A stretch of 64,000 nucleotides of DNA from Catenovulum sediminis (GCF_007289895.1 NZ_CP041660.1:1860001-1924000); one strand, 5' to 3'; shown: positions 53,305 through 63,927, counted from the stretch's first letter. Translations and numbers: made by a program. The notes: generated by a model from the sequence alone, not told the origin.

Positions 53305-53476
53305 AATATTCCATTCTGCCGTGTATTCGCATATCAACCAATATACTTGTTTATGAACTTGTTTATTTAGATTGCTATTTACACACTGGTTGGATTGCTG
53401 TGATAAACTCAAATTACAGTATAGTTAAAAAATGACAGTTACAAAGTGAGTTGGTTTGGGGCGATAGGATCAAAAT

Positions 53477-56400
53477 ATGAAGGCTATGGACAATAACAGG
53501 ATAAAGGGCTCTCTTGCGCGCTCGACTTTGTTGCAGATGACACTGCGAGTGGCACCCATTGTCTTCATTATGTCTATTATGAGTTACTGGCATATAGTTT
53601 CGACATTAGAAGAGCAAACCGTTGATAAACTTGCGAAATATATTGCAGAGAGGGGAGAGAAGGAAAACGAAATCTTTCAATTGGCCAAACAAAACCATCT
53701 TATTTTTAAAAATCAATTTATTCAGTCCTATCAAACAGCAGATAAACAAAAGTTAGTTAAAAACTTCGATTATTTTTATTTTCAGCCGGGAGATGGCACA
53801 ACACGTTCTAAATCTGAGTTTTTTAATGGAATTGAATTAGCAAGTGGTTTGCCGGTTGATTCGTTCAATTCATTTATTCCGCGAGCCGAGCATCCGGTGT
53901 CAGATGATTTAAAAGCGCGTTTAGTGGTCGCTTTTCGGTTGTTAACCCGCTATGGCCCGAGTTGGAATCATTTGGCTGCCAATACTTACATCACCACGCC
54001 AGAGGGCGCAATGATAGGTTATTGGCAGGGGGTGCATTGGTCTGCAGCGGCACCGGCTGATTTAGATATTCGAAATGAAGAGTGGGTGTATGTCGCAACC
54101 GAACAAAATAACCCTTCGCGAAAGCCGATTTGGACTGGGTTATATCATGACCCAACAGCGGATGAGTGGATGGTGACGTTAAAAACACCGGTTATGGACT
54201 ACAACGGACAGACTTTGTTAGATGTCGGGCATGATATCTTGCTGAATGATTTATTTAATAGTGTATTTAATGACAAGTTGGAAGGTGCTTACAATTTTAT
54301 TATTCGTAAAGATCAAAGGTTAATCGCCCACCCAAATCATGTCGACGGTTTATTAAAACAAAAAGGTGTTTTGTCGGTTGCTCAAACACAAGACAGAGCG
54401 TTACTAAACCAAACTCAACTGATACTGGATTGGGCTGAGCAAGATACTGCGCGCTATACCGTTTTACTGGATAAAATGACAGATAGTTTTATTGCCGTCG
54501 CTAAAATGCCAGCAACTGAATGGTTGTTTGTCACTGTTTTTCCGAAAAGTTTATTGTCTGACAGCGCTTTTTATGCCGCTCGATTTATTTTGGTTTTAGG
54601 GTTGGGTTCATTGATATTTGAGTTATGGGCTTTGTTTTTAGTTTTACGAAGTAAAGTGATTCGCCCTGTAAATTCGTTTATCGATGCATCAGCTGGTATG
54701 GCACAAGGCGCTCGTTTTGTTGATCAGGGCCGCAACCCGTTGCCTGTTCATCGCACGGATGAAATTGGTCAACTGGCCAACACCTTTACCGCTATGGCGA
54801 ATACGATATTTGAAGCACATGAAGGTTTAGAGCAAAAAGTCGAACAGCGCACAGAGCAACTGAGAATTGCAAGCCAAGAAGCACAAAGTGCTAACTTGGC
54901 TAAGTCTGAATTTTTAGCAAAAATGAGCCATGAAATACGCACCCCAATGAATGCTGTTATTGGCTTAAGTCAGCTTGCTCTAAAGTCTAATTTGACTGTT
55001 GAACAGCGTGACTTTCTAACAAAAATTAATAGTTCGGCAAATGTTTTGCTGGGTATCATTAATGACGTTTTAGACTATTCAAAAGTTGAAGCGGGCAAGC
55101 TAAACATTGAAAAAGTGCAGTTTAACCTAGAAAAAATAATAGAACGTTCGGTTAATATTTGTGCCATTAAAGCGCACTCTAAAGGTATTGAATTGATATT
55201 GGATTTAAAGCCGAGTGTGCCCAAGTTTATCGAAAGTGATCCACTGAGATTACAACAGGTTTTGGTCAATTTAATCTCCAATGCCATTAAATTTACAGAG
55301 ACGGGACATGTAAATGTATTAGTCGATGCAAAACGCCATGAAAAAGGTTTCTATCAACTCGATTTTGCCGTCATAGATACAGGTGTTGGGATGGACGACG
55401 CGCAGCTGTCTAAGCTATTTAAATCTTTTTCGCAGGCTGATGAGTCGGTCACCCGAAAATATGGTGGGACGGGACTCGGCTTGGCTATCAGCAAAGAGCT
55501 GGTGGGATTGATGGGCGGCGATATTTCTGTCAAAAGTAAAAAAGGACAGGGTTCTACTTTCAGGTTTTCAATTGAATGTGCGGGCAACAACAATAATCAA
55601 ACTATCAAAGACGTAACCATAAATGGACGGCCGCTAAGGGTGTTAATTGTTGACGATAATTCGATATCCCGCACGGTTCTGAAAGATTTGTTTGTTTTAT
55701 ACAAAGCTTCTATTGTTGAAGCCGTGAACGGGATTCAGGCAATTGATGCAGTGCAAGCGGCTCAAAATAGTGGCCAGCAATTCGATTTAATCGTGATGGA
55801 TTGGCGAATGCCAGAAATGAATGGTATTGAGGCATCCCAAATTATAAAAACAGAAATGGGGAAAGATACATTGCCGGCCATTTTAATGATCTCTTCGTAT
55901 GATAAAGATGATGCTAAAAAACAAGCAGCAGAAAACCAGGTGCAGTTAGATGCATTTTTAGAAAAGCCGGTCAGTCAGTCGGGGTTATTTGATGCGTTAA
56001 TTCAATGTTTACCGGTTGATGTGAGTCGCTCGGAGCATGATGTGACTGAATTACCGGTAGAAACTACGATTGATTTATCTGAAGCCAATATCCTGCTGGT
56101 AGAAGACAATAAATTAAATCGCCAAGTTGCAATTGGCTTTTTAAAAGAAACGGGCGTGCAAATTGATATTGCTGAGAATGGCATTCAGGCAATTGATAAA
56201 GTGTTACATAACAATTATGACTTAGTTTTGATGGATATTCAGATGCCTGATATGGATGGTTTAACGGCCACTCGTGAGATCAGAAGTATATTAGGAGCTG
56301 ATGTTTTGCCTATCATCGCGATGACCGCACATGCGATGGTTGGGGATGCAGAAAAAAGCTTAAATGCAGGGATGAATGCTCATATTATAAAACCGATTGA

Positions 56401-57097
56401 TCCTAACGAGTTATATTCCATGTTACACAGGTGGATTGATAAATCTAAAGTGAAGCGCAAAAACAAGGTAGAGACGCGCGCGAGTGAATTTGAAGAGTTG
56501 CTGGCTTTACCCATGCTGGATATCAGTGAAGCGATCGCGAAGATGCAAGGCAGAGAAAATTTGTATCTCAGTTTAATCGAGACCTTTTATCAGGACAATC
56601 TGACAGTGGCGGATGCTATGTTGCAGCTAAGCAATCAGCACGCATTGGATAAATTGCATATTAAAGCGCACTCGTTGAAGTCAAACGCAGCGTACATTGG
56701 TGCCAATGAGTTGGCCCGGTTTGCTCACAAACTGGAAGTTGCCATCGAAAACAAAGACCCTTACGAAGAGTTAGTGGATGTAGTGGTGCACAAACTAAAG
56801 GCTTTGTTGTTGGCACTGAAACCATTTATTGAACGATTTGGTGAACAGGAAGTAGAGCCGGGTGAATTTGATCAGCAAACAGTAGATGGGTTGCTTCAGC
56901 AATTAGCCGGTTATTTAAGTCAATCCGATGCTAAAGCAGAAGATTTAGTGCCCGAGTTGAAGCAGCTCAGGCATCATATCAAAGCCGTTGATATTGTTGA
57001 TCAGCTTATTACTTGTATCGATGAAATCGAGTATGAAGAAGCGCTAGAAATATTACAAGCGAACCCGGATGCTTTTCTTTTGTGCTCGCATGATTAG
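53477..57097 (+). CDS. Hybrid sensor histidine kinase with two receiver domains and Hpt
   Basis: A 1206-residue protein. Membrane helices at about 25-45 and 365-390 bracket a Cache-like extracytoplasmic sensor domain; HAMP follows, then HisKA with phospho-His485 ([14 protein letters not shown]), HATPase ([28 protein letters not shown]), a first receiver with Asp775 ([11 protein letters not shown]), a second with Asp920 ([11 protein letters not shown]) and a C-terminal Hpt with His1065 ([14 protein letters not shown]). This is a full phosphorelay in one chain; a separate response regulator should exist elsewhere. It is divergent from the TonB receptor (172-base gap). Confidence 0.92.
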   Translation: MKAMDNNRIKGSLARSTLLQMTLRVAPIVFIMSIMSYWHIVSTLEEQTVDKLAKYIAERGEKENEIFQLAKQNHLIFKNQFIQSYQTADKQKLVKNFDYFYFQPGDGTTRSKSEFFNGIELASGLPVDSFNSFIPRAEHPVSDDLKARLVVAFRLLTRYGPSWNHLAANTYITTPEGAMIGYWQGVHWSAAAPADLDIRNEEWVYVATEQNNPSRKPIWTGLYHDPTADEWMVTLKTPVMDYNGQTLLDVGHDILLNDLFNSVFNDKLEGAYNFIIRKDQRLIAHPNHVDGLLKQKGVLSVAQTQDRALLNQTQLILDWAEQDTARYTVLLDKMTDSFIAVAKMPATEWLFVTVFPKSLLSDSAFYAARFILVLGLGSLIFELWALFLVLRSKVIRPVNSFIDASAGMAQGARFVDQGRNPLPVHRTDEIGQLANTFTAMANTIFEAHEGLEQKVEQRTEQLRIASQEAQSANLAKSEFLAKMSHEIRTPMNAVIGLSQLALKSNLTVEQRDFLTKINSSANVLLGIINDVLDYSKVEAGKLNIEKVQFNLEKIIERSVNICAIKAHSKGIELILDLKPSVPKFIESDPLRLQQVLVNLISNAIKFTETGHVNVLVDAKRHEKGFYQLDFAVIDTGVGMDDAQLSKLFKSFSQADESVTRKYGGTGLGLAISKELVGLMGGDISVKSKKGQGSTFRFSIECAGNNNNQTIKDVTINGRPLRVLIVDDNSISRTVLKDLFVLYKASIVEAVNGIQAIDAVQAAQNSGQQFDLIVMDWRMPEMNGIEASQIIKTEMGKDTLPAILMISSYDKDDAKKQAAENQVQLDAFLEKPVSQSGLFDALIQCLPVDVSRSEHDVTELPVETTIDLSEANILLVEDNKLNRQVAIGFLKETGVQIDIAENGIQAIDKVLHNNYDLVLMDIQMPDMDGLTATREIRSILGADVLPIIAMTAHAMVGDAEKSLNAGMNAHIIKPIDPNELYSMLHRWIDKSKVKRKNKVETRASEFEELLALPMLDISEAIAKMQGRENLYLSLIETFYQDNLTVADAMLQLSNQHALDKLHIKAHSLKSNAAYIGANELARFAHKLEVAIENKDPYEELVDVVVHKLKALLLALKPFIERFGEQEVEPGEFDQQTVDGLLQQLAGYLSQSDAKAEDLVPELKQLRHHIKAVDIVDQLITCIDEIEYEEALEILQANPDAFLLCSHD

Positions 57098-57120
57098 CTA
57101 AACCCATGATTAGCGAAACC
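57089..57120. repeat. 16-bp tandem duplication at the convergent gene ends
   Basis: CATGATTAGCTAAACC (57089-57104) is followed directly by CATGATTAGCGAAACC, one mismatch. The first copy holds the stop of the hybrid kinase; the second, read on the other strand, holds the stop of the MukF-like gene. Confidence 0.9.
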
Positions 57121-58327
57121 ATAGTTGCACGTCTTCGATAATTTTATTGCCACTGTATAGCGGGTGGTCACGGAGTGATTTTTCAACACTAAAGTAAGCC
57201 TTATCACTCGCAGATAGGGCTTCAAAACCGCCTATAACTTGGTAAAGCCAAGCTTCAGTATCAAATTCTAAATTATGTTGTAGATGATAATCTAACGCTG
57301 AGATTCGTTCACCGGTATCTATAATATGACAAAAATAGGCTTCGACGGCTTTTTTAATTTTATTATCCGTCAGCTCTAAGGTTTCATTGTCTTCTACCAC
57401 AACAACCTGTGCTGGCATAATGGGTTTAGGTTTATGTAAATGTTGAATCGCTTTTATACGGGCGACTATTTCACTCAATTCAGCTTCGTGTTCTGTTTGA
57501 TTGACATTAATCGCAGCAGGTTTTAACAGATCGCTTGCCAAATTAAATAAATTGGGCACTTGACGATGTCGAGTGTATTGCGCGGGCTGATAATTTGGCT
57601 TTTGCTCTAAATGTAAAATAAAACCTTTTAGTAAACGGGTTTTGCCTTGGAATTCTCTAAAGCGACCTAACAACTCGATTAATCTGGCTTGGACTAGGCT
57701 CAACTCTTGTGCTACCAGTGAAAAATTAGACTGCAAGGTCACCACTAATAAGCGCCGTAGATCACGATTGCTGCCTGCCTCTTGTGCGAGTTTGTCAAAC
57801 TCAAACATTTCCAATTGAGTCAGTAAATCTGTAACCTGTTGCTGAGCCAGTTGGTTTTCTCTAATTTTGGCATCAATTGACGCGACATAACCAAATTCTT
57901 TATGAATGCGACTCCACAATCCACGTACACCTTGTTTAAGCGTGTCAATCATCGCGTAAGTTAATTCTGTCAAGTCGGCTAAATGAGCTTCTGCTTCAAT
58001 AAACTTGTGTTTATCACATGCCTCTTTATAGTGCGCGACCAGTGTATACAGTTTGCTGAGTGCGGATGCGATATTAGCGTCAACCTGACGGTTTCGTTCA
58101 TCACTTAAACCTGCTTCTAAAATTGCCCGCACAACGCGTCGCAAGCGTAAATCAGATTCCGCATCCGGTCGCCATAGTAGGCCTAACTGTTGTAAATTTT
58201 CCAATACTTGAGGTGAATGTTGGCTTTCATCAACTGTACCTTCAATATAGGCTTGCATGATTAACTCAGAGTGCCTGCCCAGCGCTCTAAGAATTTTTTG
58301 TCCACTTTGTGTGATGTTCTGCTTCAC
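57110..58327 (-). CDS. MukF/MksF/JetA-like kleisin-type subunit of an SMC complex
   Basis: A 405-residue protein starting at GTG 58327 (GTGA overlap with the preceding gene). The N-terminal part (about 1-90) looks like a winged-helix domain, the middle is helical (about 90-260, coiled-coil-like), and a C-terminal winged-helix part ends in VQLWFR. It matches the kleisin-like subunits of the MksBEF/Jet type; genes of this type are often mis-annotated because similarity is low. With the next two genes it forms a B-E-F operon. The call rests mainly on context and layout. Confidence 0.65.
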   Translation of the reverse strand: MKQNITQSGQKILRALGRHSELIMQAYIEGTVDESQHSPQVLENLQQLGLLWRPDAESDLRLRRVVRAILEAGLSDERNRQVDANIASALSKLYTLVAHYKEACDKHKFIEAEAHLADLTELTYAMIDTLKQGVRGLWSRIHKEFGYVASIDAKIRENQLAQQQVTDLLTQLEMFEFDKLAQEAGSNRDLRRLLVVTLQSNFSLVAQELSLVQARLIELLGRFREFQGKTRLLKGFILHLEQKPNYQPAQYTRHRQVPNLFNLASDLLKPAAINVNQTEHEAELSEIVARIKAIQHLHKPKPIMPAQVVVVEDNETLELTDNKIKKAVEAYFCHIIDTGERISALDYHLQHNLEFDTEAWLYQVIGGFEALSASDKAYFSVEKSLRDHPLYSGNKIIEDVQLWFR

Positions 58328-58959
58328 AATAAAACACCCTGTTGCATTGCTGCTGCGGCCTGCTCTGTCAATGATAAGGCTTCAGTTTCGTCAATAAAGC
58401 GCAGTACTTCATACAAGTATTCGATTTTACCTGTTGCAATATATATTTGTTTTTCGCTATTGGGTTTAACCAAATAACCCAATTCCGTCAGGCGTTTAAA
58501 TATTTGTTTTAATTGCCCATCCGCTGTTTTACTGAGTGAGCCAAACAAGGGGTATGCGGATATCTTACTTAACTGCTCTAAAAAAGCGGGTGTATCTTCA
58601 ATCGTGCTTTGTATTTCATTCAAACGAATGGCTGCACCTTGGGTTAAAGGGGTGTCTTGAGCAGAGCTTTCTTGAATCAATAATAACCACTCAACTAGCG
58701 GTAATAAGTTACTGCTGATTTCTTTAAATTGACGTTCTAAAATCGTACGTTCTTTGTCATGTAACGTTAAATAGCTGGCGTAAAATACTTCACCATCTGC
58801 TGCGCTTGAGAGTGTACGATTTAAAATATTCAACTGTTGCTCTATCTGATTAAGATGGTTTTCGTGTTGTAAATACAAAAAAGCTTCTTCGTCACTCACC
58901 CGACAAATAAAATGTCCTGATAATAATATTTCCAGCACACGGCCTTGTTGCGTCATCAT
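58324..58959 (-). CDS. MukE/MksE/JetB-like subunit of an SMC complex
   Basis: A 211-residue helical protein with a C-terminal winged-helix-like region (LKQIFKRLTELGYLVKPNSEKQIYIATGKI), as in MukE/MksE-type (KITE) proteins. It begins with EILLSGHFICRVSDEEAFLYL. It overlaps the SMC gene stop (ATGA) and the MukF-like start (GTGA), so all three subunits are coupled in translation. Family assignment is from size, fold pattern and neighbours. Confidence 0.65.
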   Translation of the reverse strand: MMTQQGRVLEILLSGHFICRVSDEEAFLYLQHENHLNQIEQQLNILNRTLSSAADGEVFYASYLTLHDKERTILERQFKEISSNLLPLVEWLLLIQESSAQDTPLTQGAAIRLNEIQSTIEDTPAFLEQLSKISAYPLFGSLSKTADGQLKQIFKRLTELGYLVKPNSEKQIYIATGKIEYLYEVLRFIDETEALSLTEQAAAAMQQGVLL

Positions 58960-61900
58960 ACGACTGCCCCTTTTTCTGTCTGAGCTTGTTTTTTGGCTTG
59001 TAAGCGTTGTGAAATCGCATTGATTCTGGGTTGTACAATTTGTAATCTGCGCGTTTTTTTGTCGATTAAATAGCGGTTATCAAACAAGCTTAGGATATCG
59101 GATTCTGGGTTAGGAAATGCGCCTACGATACTGATGTTGTTATGTTCACATGCTTCAAATATCTTTTTGATATTGCTTTGGTGTAAGGTGCCTAGCTCAT
59201 CAATTGGCCAGTGAATAGTCGCTTGTGAGTGGCCGCGCAGCAAGCGGGTGAACGCCAGCAAAAATTTACACAGGATTAGGTAGGCCATTCCATGACTGGA
59301 AGATTCGTTTAATTGCCTGTCAGTGCGGATGACCAGTTCACTATTTCCTTCTTTTATACGCAGTTCAATGTCCAATAATTTACTAATGCCTCCGGTGACA
59401 GCGGCGCGACCTAGAATGTCTAACACTCGGCGCATGCTGGCGGCATATTCTGCAGACGGCAGTTGATGTGCACCCTTGTCTAACCAATCCAGATATAATT
59501 GGTGAAAGTGTTTCAGTTCTGGCCAAAATTCCAGATCGCTAATTTTGGAACGAATGCGAACGGCAGAGTCGGATATTCCATCTAAATAGAGCTCGGCATC
59601 GACCTCTTTACTGATACGTTTGCTTTGACTGGATATGTGTTTATCTATATCAGCAAGTACCTGATAATAGCTGGTTAAGCCTGTGCCAAATATTTTGCCT
59701 TGTTCGCACAAGCCTTGCAGTTTTTGGGGCACAAATACGTTTAACAGTTCGGACAGTTTGTTTACGAGTTTATGATTGTCTACTTGCTTTATCCCTTTGT
59801 GATTGACAAAACTGGATTCTTCACGTGATCTGTCCCAAATTTCGGCTAACCCAGTACCGGATTGTGCGGCAATTAAACTATCAAAATGCTCTAACTGTGT
59901 TTTTATTTCTGCCATGAGTCGATCGCGTTCGGCCAATAACTCTCTACTTTCATTTATTCTTTGGGTTAGCTTGTTGTTTTCTTTAGTTAATTCAACAAAG
60001 GGGAGTTTAAGTTTATTGAGTTCTTTGGATATCGATTGCAGCTCACTTTCATGATGTTTGTTTTCACGTAAAACCTGCTCTGCCAAGCTTTGTTGTTCTT
60101 TTAACTGATTACGGTTTTGCTGGTATTGCTGGCTGGCCATGGTTAAATTGCGCTCAGTCTCTGCATGTTGTTGTTTTGCTTTGGCCAAAGCGGTTTGCCA
60201 CTTGATTTTATGGCCATTAAAAACGGTGTCGTACCAATGCAGGTAGTCATTTACTAGGCTGCGTTTTTGCTCTGTTGATTTAATATCCTGTGTTAATTTT
60301 TGAATGGCTTTTTTGAGCTTACTGATTTCATCAACATCTAAACCTCGTTTGGCCATTTCATTTTGTAACCAGCTTTCACACTCTTGCTTGTCTTGTTTCA
60401 GGCTGAGTTGATTTTGGCGGATACGCTGCTCAATTTGCTCAATTTGTTGTTGTATATCAGCCAATAGTTGCTGCCAGTGCGCTTGATGTTCTAACTCAGC
60501 TTCTGCTTTTTGCTCTTTGATGTTATCTATACTGGCCTGCTTTTCGGCTTCTAAGCGTTTTTGCGCATGAATATTGTCCTGCAGTTGTTTTGTCAGGCGC
60601 GAGCGTCGTTCGTTTAAAGCGGTTTTGAACTCGTGTTGCAGAGTCTGTTTGTCTAGCTGGTATCGCTTTCTTTGTTGAGCCTTGTGCTCGCAATCGCTTT
60701 TTTGCTGGCTGAGTTGCGTTTGCGCTTGCTGTACTTGCGCGTTTGCTTCAGCCAACGCTTGTTGTGCTTGTGCAACATCTTTCTCTGCTTGTTTGAGCTC
60801 GGCTTGTGCTGTCGCTTGTTTATCTTTTAAGGTTTGTTCAGCTTCAGCATATTGAGGTAATTCTAGCGCTGTTAAATCCAGTTCGATACCATACACACTC
60901 GTGTCTGATTGTGTCACCTTACTTGGTTTAAGGTCTGTGCGTTGCAGCAAGCTAGGATGAATGATTTTGCCTAAATTTTGTTCCCAGTTGTCACATTCTA
61001 AACGCAGAAATTCCATTAGAGTATTTTGCCCGGGGTACAAGAGTTTTTCTATTTGGCTCAGTGCATGCTGTTGTTTGTCTTGATGCTTACGTGTCTGATT
61101 TAGCTGCTCATCCGCTTTGCGGCGTTGTTGTTGCAATTTATTCAGTGTTTGTTCCGCTTGTTGTACGCTTTGGCGACTGAGATCTTCTTCTTCAACTGCT
61201 TCACGTATTTGCGCATCAAAGAGGTCTAATTCCTCTTGCTCTTGGGCATTGTAGCCAGCATGTTGCAATATGCTGTTGATCTCAGTTTGATGTTTTTGTA
61301 ATTCGTGCAAACGCTCTTTGAATTCACGCTCAATAGTTTGCAATTGATCTTGGTAATCGTGCCGCAGGTTTAATAATTGCTGTTGTTCTGTGCTTTTTTG
61401 CTCATTCAGTATTTCTTTTTTGGCTTCTTTTTCTGCGCGATAAATTTCGATTTCAATAGCATACTTTTCGCTGATTTGTGCCAATCTTTTGTTGTAAGCA
61501 GATTCAATATCTGAGTGTTGCTCAGTTAATAGCGCATATCTAGAGCTCAGTGTTTCTAACTCACTTTGCCATTGTGGTAATTGTGTCAGTTGATGCTGAA
61601 TCGCTTCAATATCTTTATCTTGCCATTGTAAAAAAGCAATTTCGACTTGTTCAAGGTCGGCTTCATGTTGTTGAATATCAGAGCGCGCTGCAGATAACAA
61701 TTGGTTGAGTTTATCTTGTTGGTAAGTCCACTCAGAGTTGAGCTTTTTCAGCGCCAACTGAGCCTCTTCTAAGGCGCCTTGCTGCTCGATAATTTCCTTG
61801 CTGATGAGCGACTGATCTAATGCAAAGTGTTGTTTTAACTGGCTCAAGCGTTTTTCATATTGAGTTACACTGCGATGGTTTTGCTCAAGCTGAAGAAACT

Positions 61901-62642
61901 CTGGCTTAATTTTATTAAAGCCTTGAATGAGCTGGCATTCTTTAATCCAGTGATCGACTTTAGCGATATTAAGATTGGTTTTTGGCGGACTGACGCCATC
62001 TTCTTCCAAAATAGCTGACACCATGGCTTTGATGGTTTCCATCTTACCTTCTTTGGAGTGTACTGCTTTTGCCAGTTTTTCAATATGGCGCAAATTGCCA
62101 TCATTTTCACATAAGCTAAATTGCCGTGCGTAGGCAAGTAATTCACGACTCATTGCACTTTGATTTAACTGGCTTCTGTCGTTTTGGATAATTGCTCGAT
62201 ATTGACTGGTATTTAATAGACTGCTTTGGCTGATGCCGGCTCGTTTGAAATTACGTCCTAGTTCAACCATTGGAATGGCTTTGTAATCGCCGCTAAGTTG
62301 CGCTTGTAGGTAATCTTCCAGTTCAAATCCTTTGGCCACCAAACGATAATTTACGCCTGAGCCTGTCGATGCTAAGACAGTTTGACAAAGTTGTTGATTA
62401 TCTTTTTGATATTCGTAGATGATATAACTTGATTCTCTGGGTAGATACCAACGCTCGAAGCTATCTCGTGTCGCCGGGACAACGCGGCTTGGAAATTCAC
62501 CATAAAATACTGGGATTAATCTTTGCAATGTCGTTTTACCGGATGCGTTTGTACCGCAAATGTTCGTATGGCCGTTTAATTTTAATTCGACGACGCCAGG
62601 CAAATGAGTGTCTATTAGTATGATGCGCTGCAAACTTGGCAT
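58956..62642 (-). CDS. SMC/MukB-MksB/JetC-like ATPase
   Basis: A 1228-residue protein. Walker A is CGTNASGKTT (about residues 29-38), after the RIILIDTHLPG strand. Two long coiled-coil arms (about 240-530 and 650-960) enclose a hinge-like region (HPSLLQRTDLKPSK, VYGIELDLTALELP, about 570-620). The C-terminal head has a signature-like SSSHGMAYLILC and Walker B ATIHWPIDELGTL. It is shorter than MukB (about 1480) and nearer JetC/MksB. It should close DNA loops with ATP. It is first in the operon, an order opposite to mukFEB and jetABCD. Confidence 0.85.
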   Translation of the reverse strand: MPSLQRIILIDTHLPGVVELKLNGHTNICGTNASGKTTLQRLIPVFYGEFPSRVVPATRDSFERWYLPRESSYIIYEYQKDNQQLCQTVLASTGSGVNYRLVAKGFELEDYLQAQLSGDYKAIPMVELGRNFKRAGISQSSLLNTSQYRAIIQNDRSQLNQSAMSRELLAYARQFSLCENDGNLRHIEKLAKAVHSKEGKMETIKAMVSAILEEDGVSPPKTNLNIAKVDHWIKECQLIQGFNKIKPEFLQLEQNHRSVTQYEKRLSQLKQHFALDQSLISKEIIEQQGALEEAQLALKKLNSEWTYQQDKLNQLLSAARSDIQQHEADLEQVEIAFLQWQDKDIEAIQHQLTQLPQWQSELETLSSRYALLTEQHSDIESAYNKRLAQISEKYAIEIEIYRAEKEAKKEILNEQKSTEQQQLLNLRHDYQDQLQTIEREFKERLHELQKHQTEINSILQHAGYNAQEQEELDLFDAQIREAVEEEDLSRQSVQQAEQTLNKLQQQRRKADEQLNQTRKHQDKQQHALSQIEKLLYPGQNTLMEFLRLECDNWEQNLGKIIHPSLLQRTDLKPSKVTQSDTSVYGIELDLTALELPQYAEAEQTLKDKQATAQAELKQAEKDVAQAQQALAEANAQVQQAQTQLSQQKSDCEHKAQQRKRYQLDKQTLQHEFKTALNERRSRLTKQLQDNIHAQKRLEAEKQASIDNIKEQKAEAELEHQAHWQQLLADIQQQIEQIEQRIRQNQLSLKQDKQECESWLQNEMAKRGLDVDEISKLKKAIQKLTQDIKSTEQKRSLVNDYLHWYDTVFNGHKIKWQTALAKAKQQHAETERNLTMASQQYQQNRNQLKEQQSLAEQVLRENKHHESELQSISKELNKLKLPFVELTKENNKLTQRINESRELLAERDRLMAEIKTQLEHFDSLIAAQSGTGLAEIWDRSREESSFVNHKGIKQVDNHKLVNKLSELLNVFVPQKLQGLCEQGKIFGTGLTSYYQVLADIDKHISSQSKRISKEVDAELYLDGISDSAVRIRSKISDLEFWPELKHFHQLYLDWLDKGAHQLPSAEYAASMRRVLDILGRAAVTGGISKLLDIELRIKEGNSELVIRTDRQLNESSSHGMAYLILCKFLLAFTRLLRGHSQATIHWPIDELGTLHQSNIKKIFEACEHNNISIVGAFPNPESDILSLFDNRYLIDKKTRRLQIVQPRINAISQRLQAKKQAQTEKGAVV

Positions 62643-62793
62643 TACAACCCTTTTGAATAGATGAACTGAGGTTGCTAATTATGCGGATTCAGCAGGCAAA
62701 GGCAATTCTTTGCCACTATTAATCCATGTGTCAACCGACAAGAATTTGATATTATGTTGGTTAAGGTGGTTTTTAGTTTAGTAGGATGAATTC

Positions 62794-63267
62794 GTGATAT
62801 TAGTTGGTGCCGCATTTGCTATTTTGATTTTAGCAATTTTTTATTTCGCCTTTAAAGCAGAGTCTGTTAAAAAAGAATTACACTTGTATCAAGGTAAATT
62901 GACGACTGTAACGAATACGAGCAAACAACATGTAGAAATGATTAATTTGTTAAGTGAAGCGTATCAAAAGAGTTTGCTGGATAAACTCGCGTTTGTTAAA
63001 CAAACGCGGCCGGATATGCAAAACATTAAATGTGTTGACGCTATTATCATGCAAACGGTACAGATTACCAATGACATGTTATTAAAAAATATGACGGTTA
63101 AGCAAGCTGTAGAGCATAACATCGGTCGAGTGTCTGACATTAGCCATGAGGAGCTACAGAATTTTTTCGTGGATCAACCGAATGCCATTAAACAAGCATG
63201 GAACGGCATACACTACCGTCAATATATGTCACTGTGTGAGCAGTTACTGGAGGCAATTGACGCTTAA
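62794..63267 (+). CDS. Small single-pass membrane protein with a helical cytoplasmic domain
   Basis: A 157-residue protein starting at GTG 62794 (AGGA upstream). One N-terminal membrane helix (about 2-20), then a helical region (KELHLYQGKLTTVTNTSKQH) and a C-terminal domain with HEELQNFFVDQPNAIKQAW. Family not recognised. It is divergent from the SMC operon across a 151-base gap. Nothing shows it belongs to that complex. Confidence 0.65.
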   Translation: MILVGAAFAILILAIFYFAFKAESVKKELHLYQGKLTTVTNTSKQHVEMINLLSEAYQKSLLDKLAFVKQTRPDMQNIKCVDAIIMQTVQITNDMLLKNMTVKQAVEHNIGRVSDISHEELQNFFVDQPNAIKQAWNGIHYRQYMSLCEQLLEAIDA

Positions 63268-63315
63268 GCTCTAATTCTCTGCTATATTTTAATGAGTTTG
63301 TTTTAGGGGGAATAT

Positions 63316-63609
63316 ATGGGTGTCAGTGAGCTAGATTTACTATTGTATATCGCGGGGATTTGTTTTTTTCTTATGCCTATCGCTTTGGTTGCCGGCGATA
63401 AAAGATCGGTCGGTCAATCGAAAAATATTTGGTTGTTGGCAACTTTGTTTTTATCTTGGCTTGGTTGGTTAGTCTACATCTCAACCGTTCAGGCGGATGA
63501 AGAGAAAAAACTCGAAAAAGAACGACGTTCTAAAAAGCATGCGGAAGCACAATCAAGAGCTAAAAAGCTTCAACAGCAAGGTGCGGCGGCGGCTAAAAAA
63601 CAAAAATAG
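63316..63609 (+). CDS. Small two-helix membrane protein with a Lys-rich tail (paralogue A)
   Basis: A 97-residue protein with AGGGGGAA before the ATG. Two membrane helices (about 8-26 and 37-55) flank a short charged loop DKRSVGQSKNIWL; a highly basic cytoplasmic tail follows (KLEKERRSKKHAEAQSRAKK). The segment KNIWLLATLFLSWLGWLVY closely matches the next gene. Family unknown; resembles small cytoplasmic-membrane proteins found in tandem. Confidence 0.65.
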   Translation: MGVSELDLLLYIAGICFFLMPIALVAGDKRSVGQSKNIWLLATLFLSWLGWLVYISTVQADEEKKLEKERRSKKHAEAQSRAKKLQQQGAAAAKKQK

Positions 63610-63676
63610 CTCAAGTAAAATTTTGACATGGCGATAAATAGTGGAAGCCTATTTATTGGGGTGTGTCTTGAGCGAT

Positions 63677-63898
63677 ATGCAACTGCTGTCAAACATCGGG
63701 CTAATCGTAGCCTATTTATTTCCTGTCTTTTTTATTTTAAAAGATAATTCAACAAAAGGGCATGAAAAAAACATCTGGTTGATTGGTGTCATGCTTTTTT
63801 CTTGGTTTATTTTTGCAGTCTATCTGCTGGTGGTGCCAAAGGTGCTAGATAACTTGTTAAACAGAGCCTTTCCGGATTATTTGTATCGTAAACCGTAA
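63677..63898 (+). CDS. Small two-helix membrane protein (paralogue B)
   Basis: About 73 residues from ATG 63677, which has GAG a few bases before; a GTG at 63641 is an alternative with no Shine-Dalgarno. Two helices with KNIWLIGVMLFSWFIFAVYL, clearly related to KNIWLLATLFLSWLGWLVY in the preceding gene. It lacks the basic tail of that protein. The two genes probably arose by duplication. Confidence 0.6.
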   Translation: MQLLSNIGLIVAYLFPVFFILKDNSTKGHEKNIWLIGVMLFSWFIFAVYLLVVPKVLDNLLNRAFPDYLYRKP

Positions 63899-63927
63899 AA
63901 AATATTAACTTGTATGAAGAGTCCGTA

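Noticed and set aside
61865-62146. Second minus-strand frame inside the SMC gene
   Set aside because: It is fully within the ATPase frame and has no signs of coding of its own.
57110-62642. Naming the SMC operon as a Wadjet defence system
   Set aside because: No JetD nuclease is present, the gene order is reversed, and the operon is bounded on both sides by unrelated genes.
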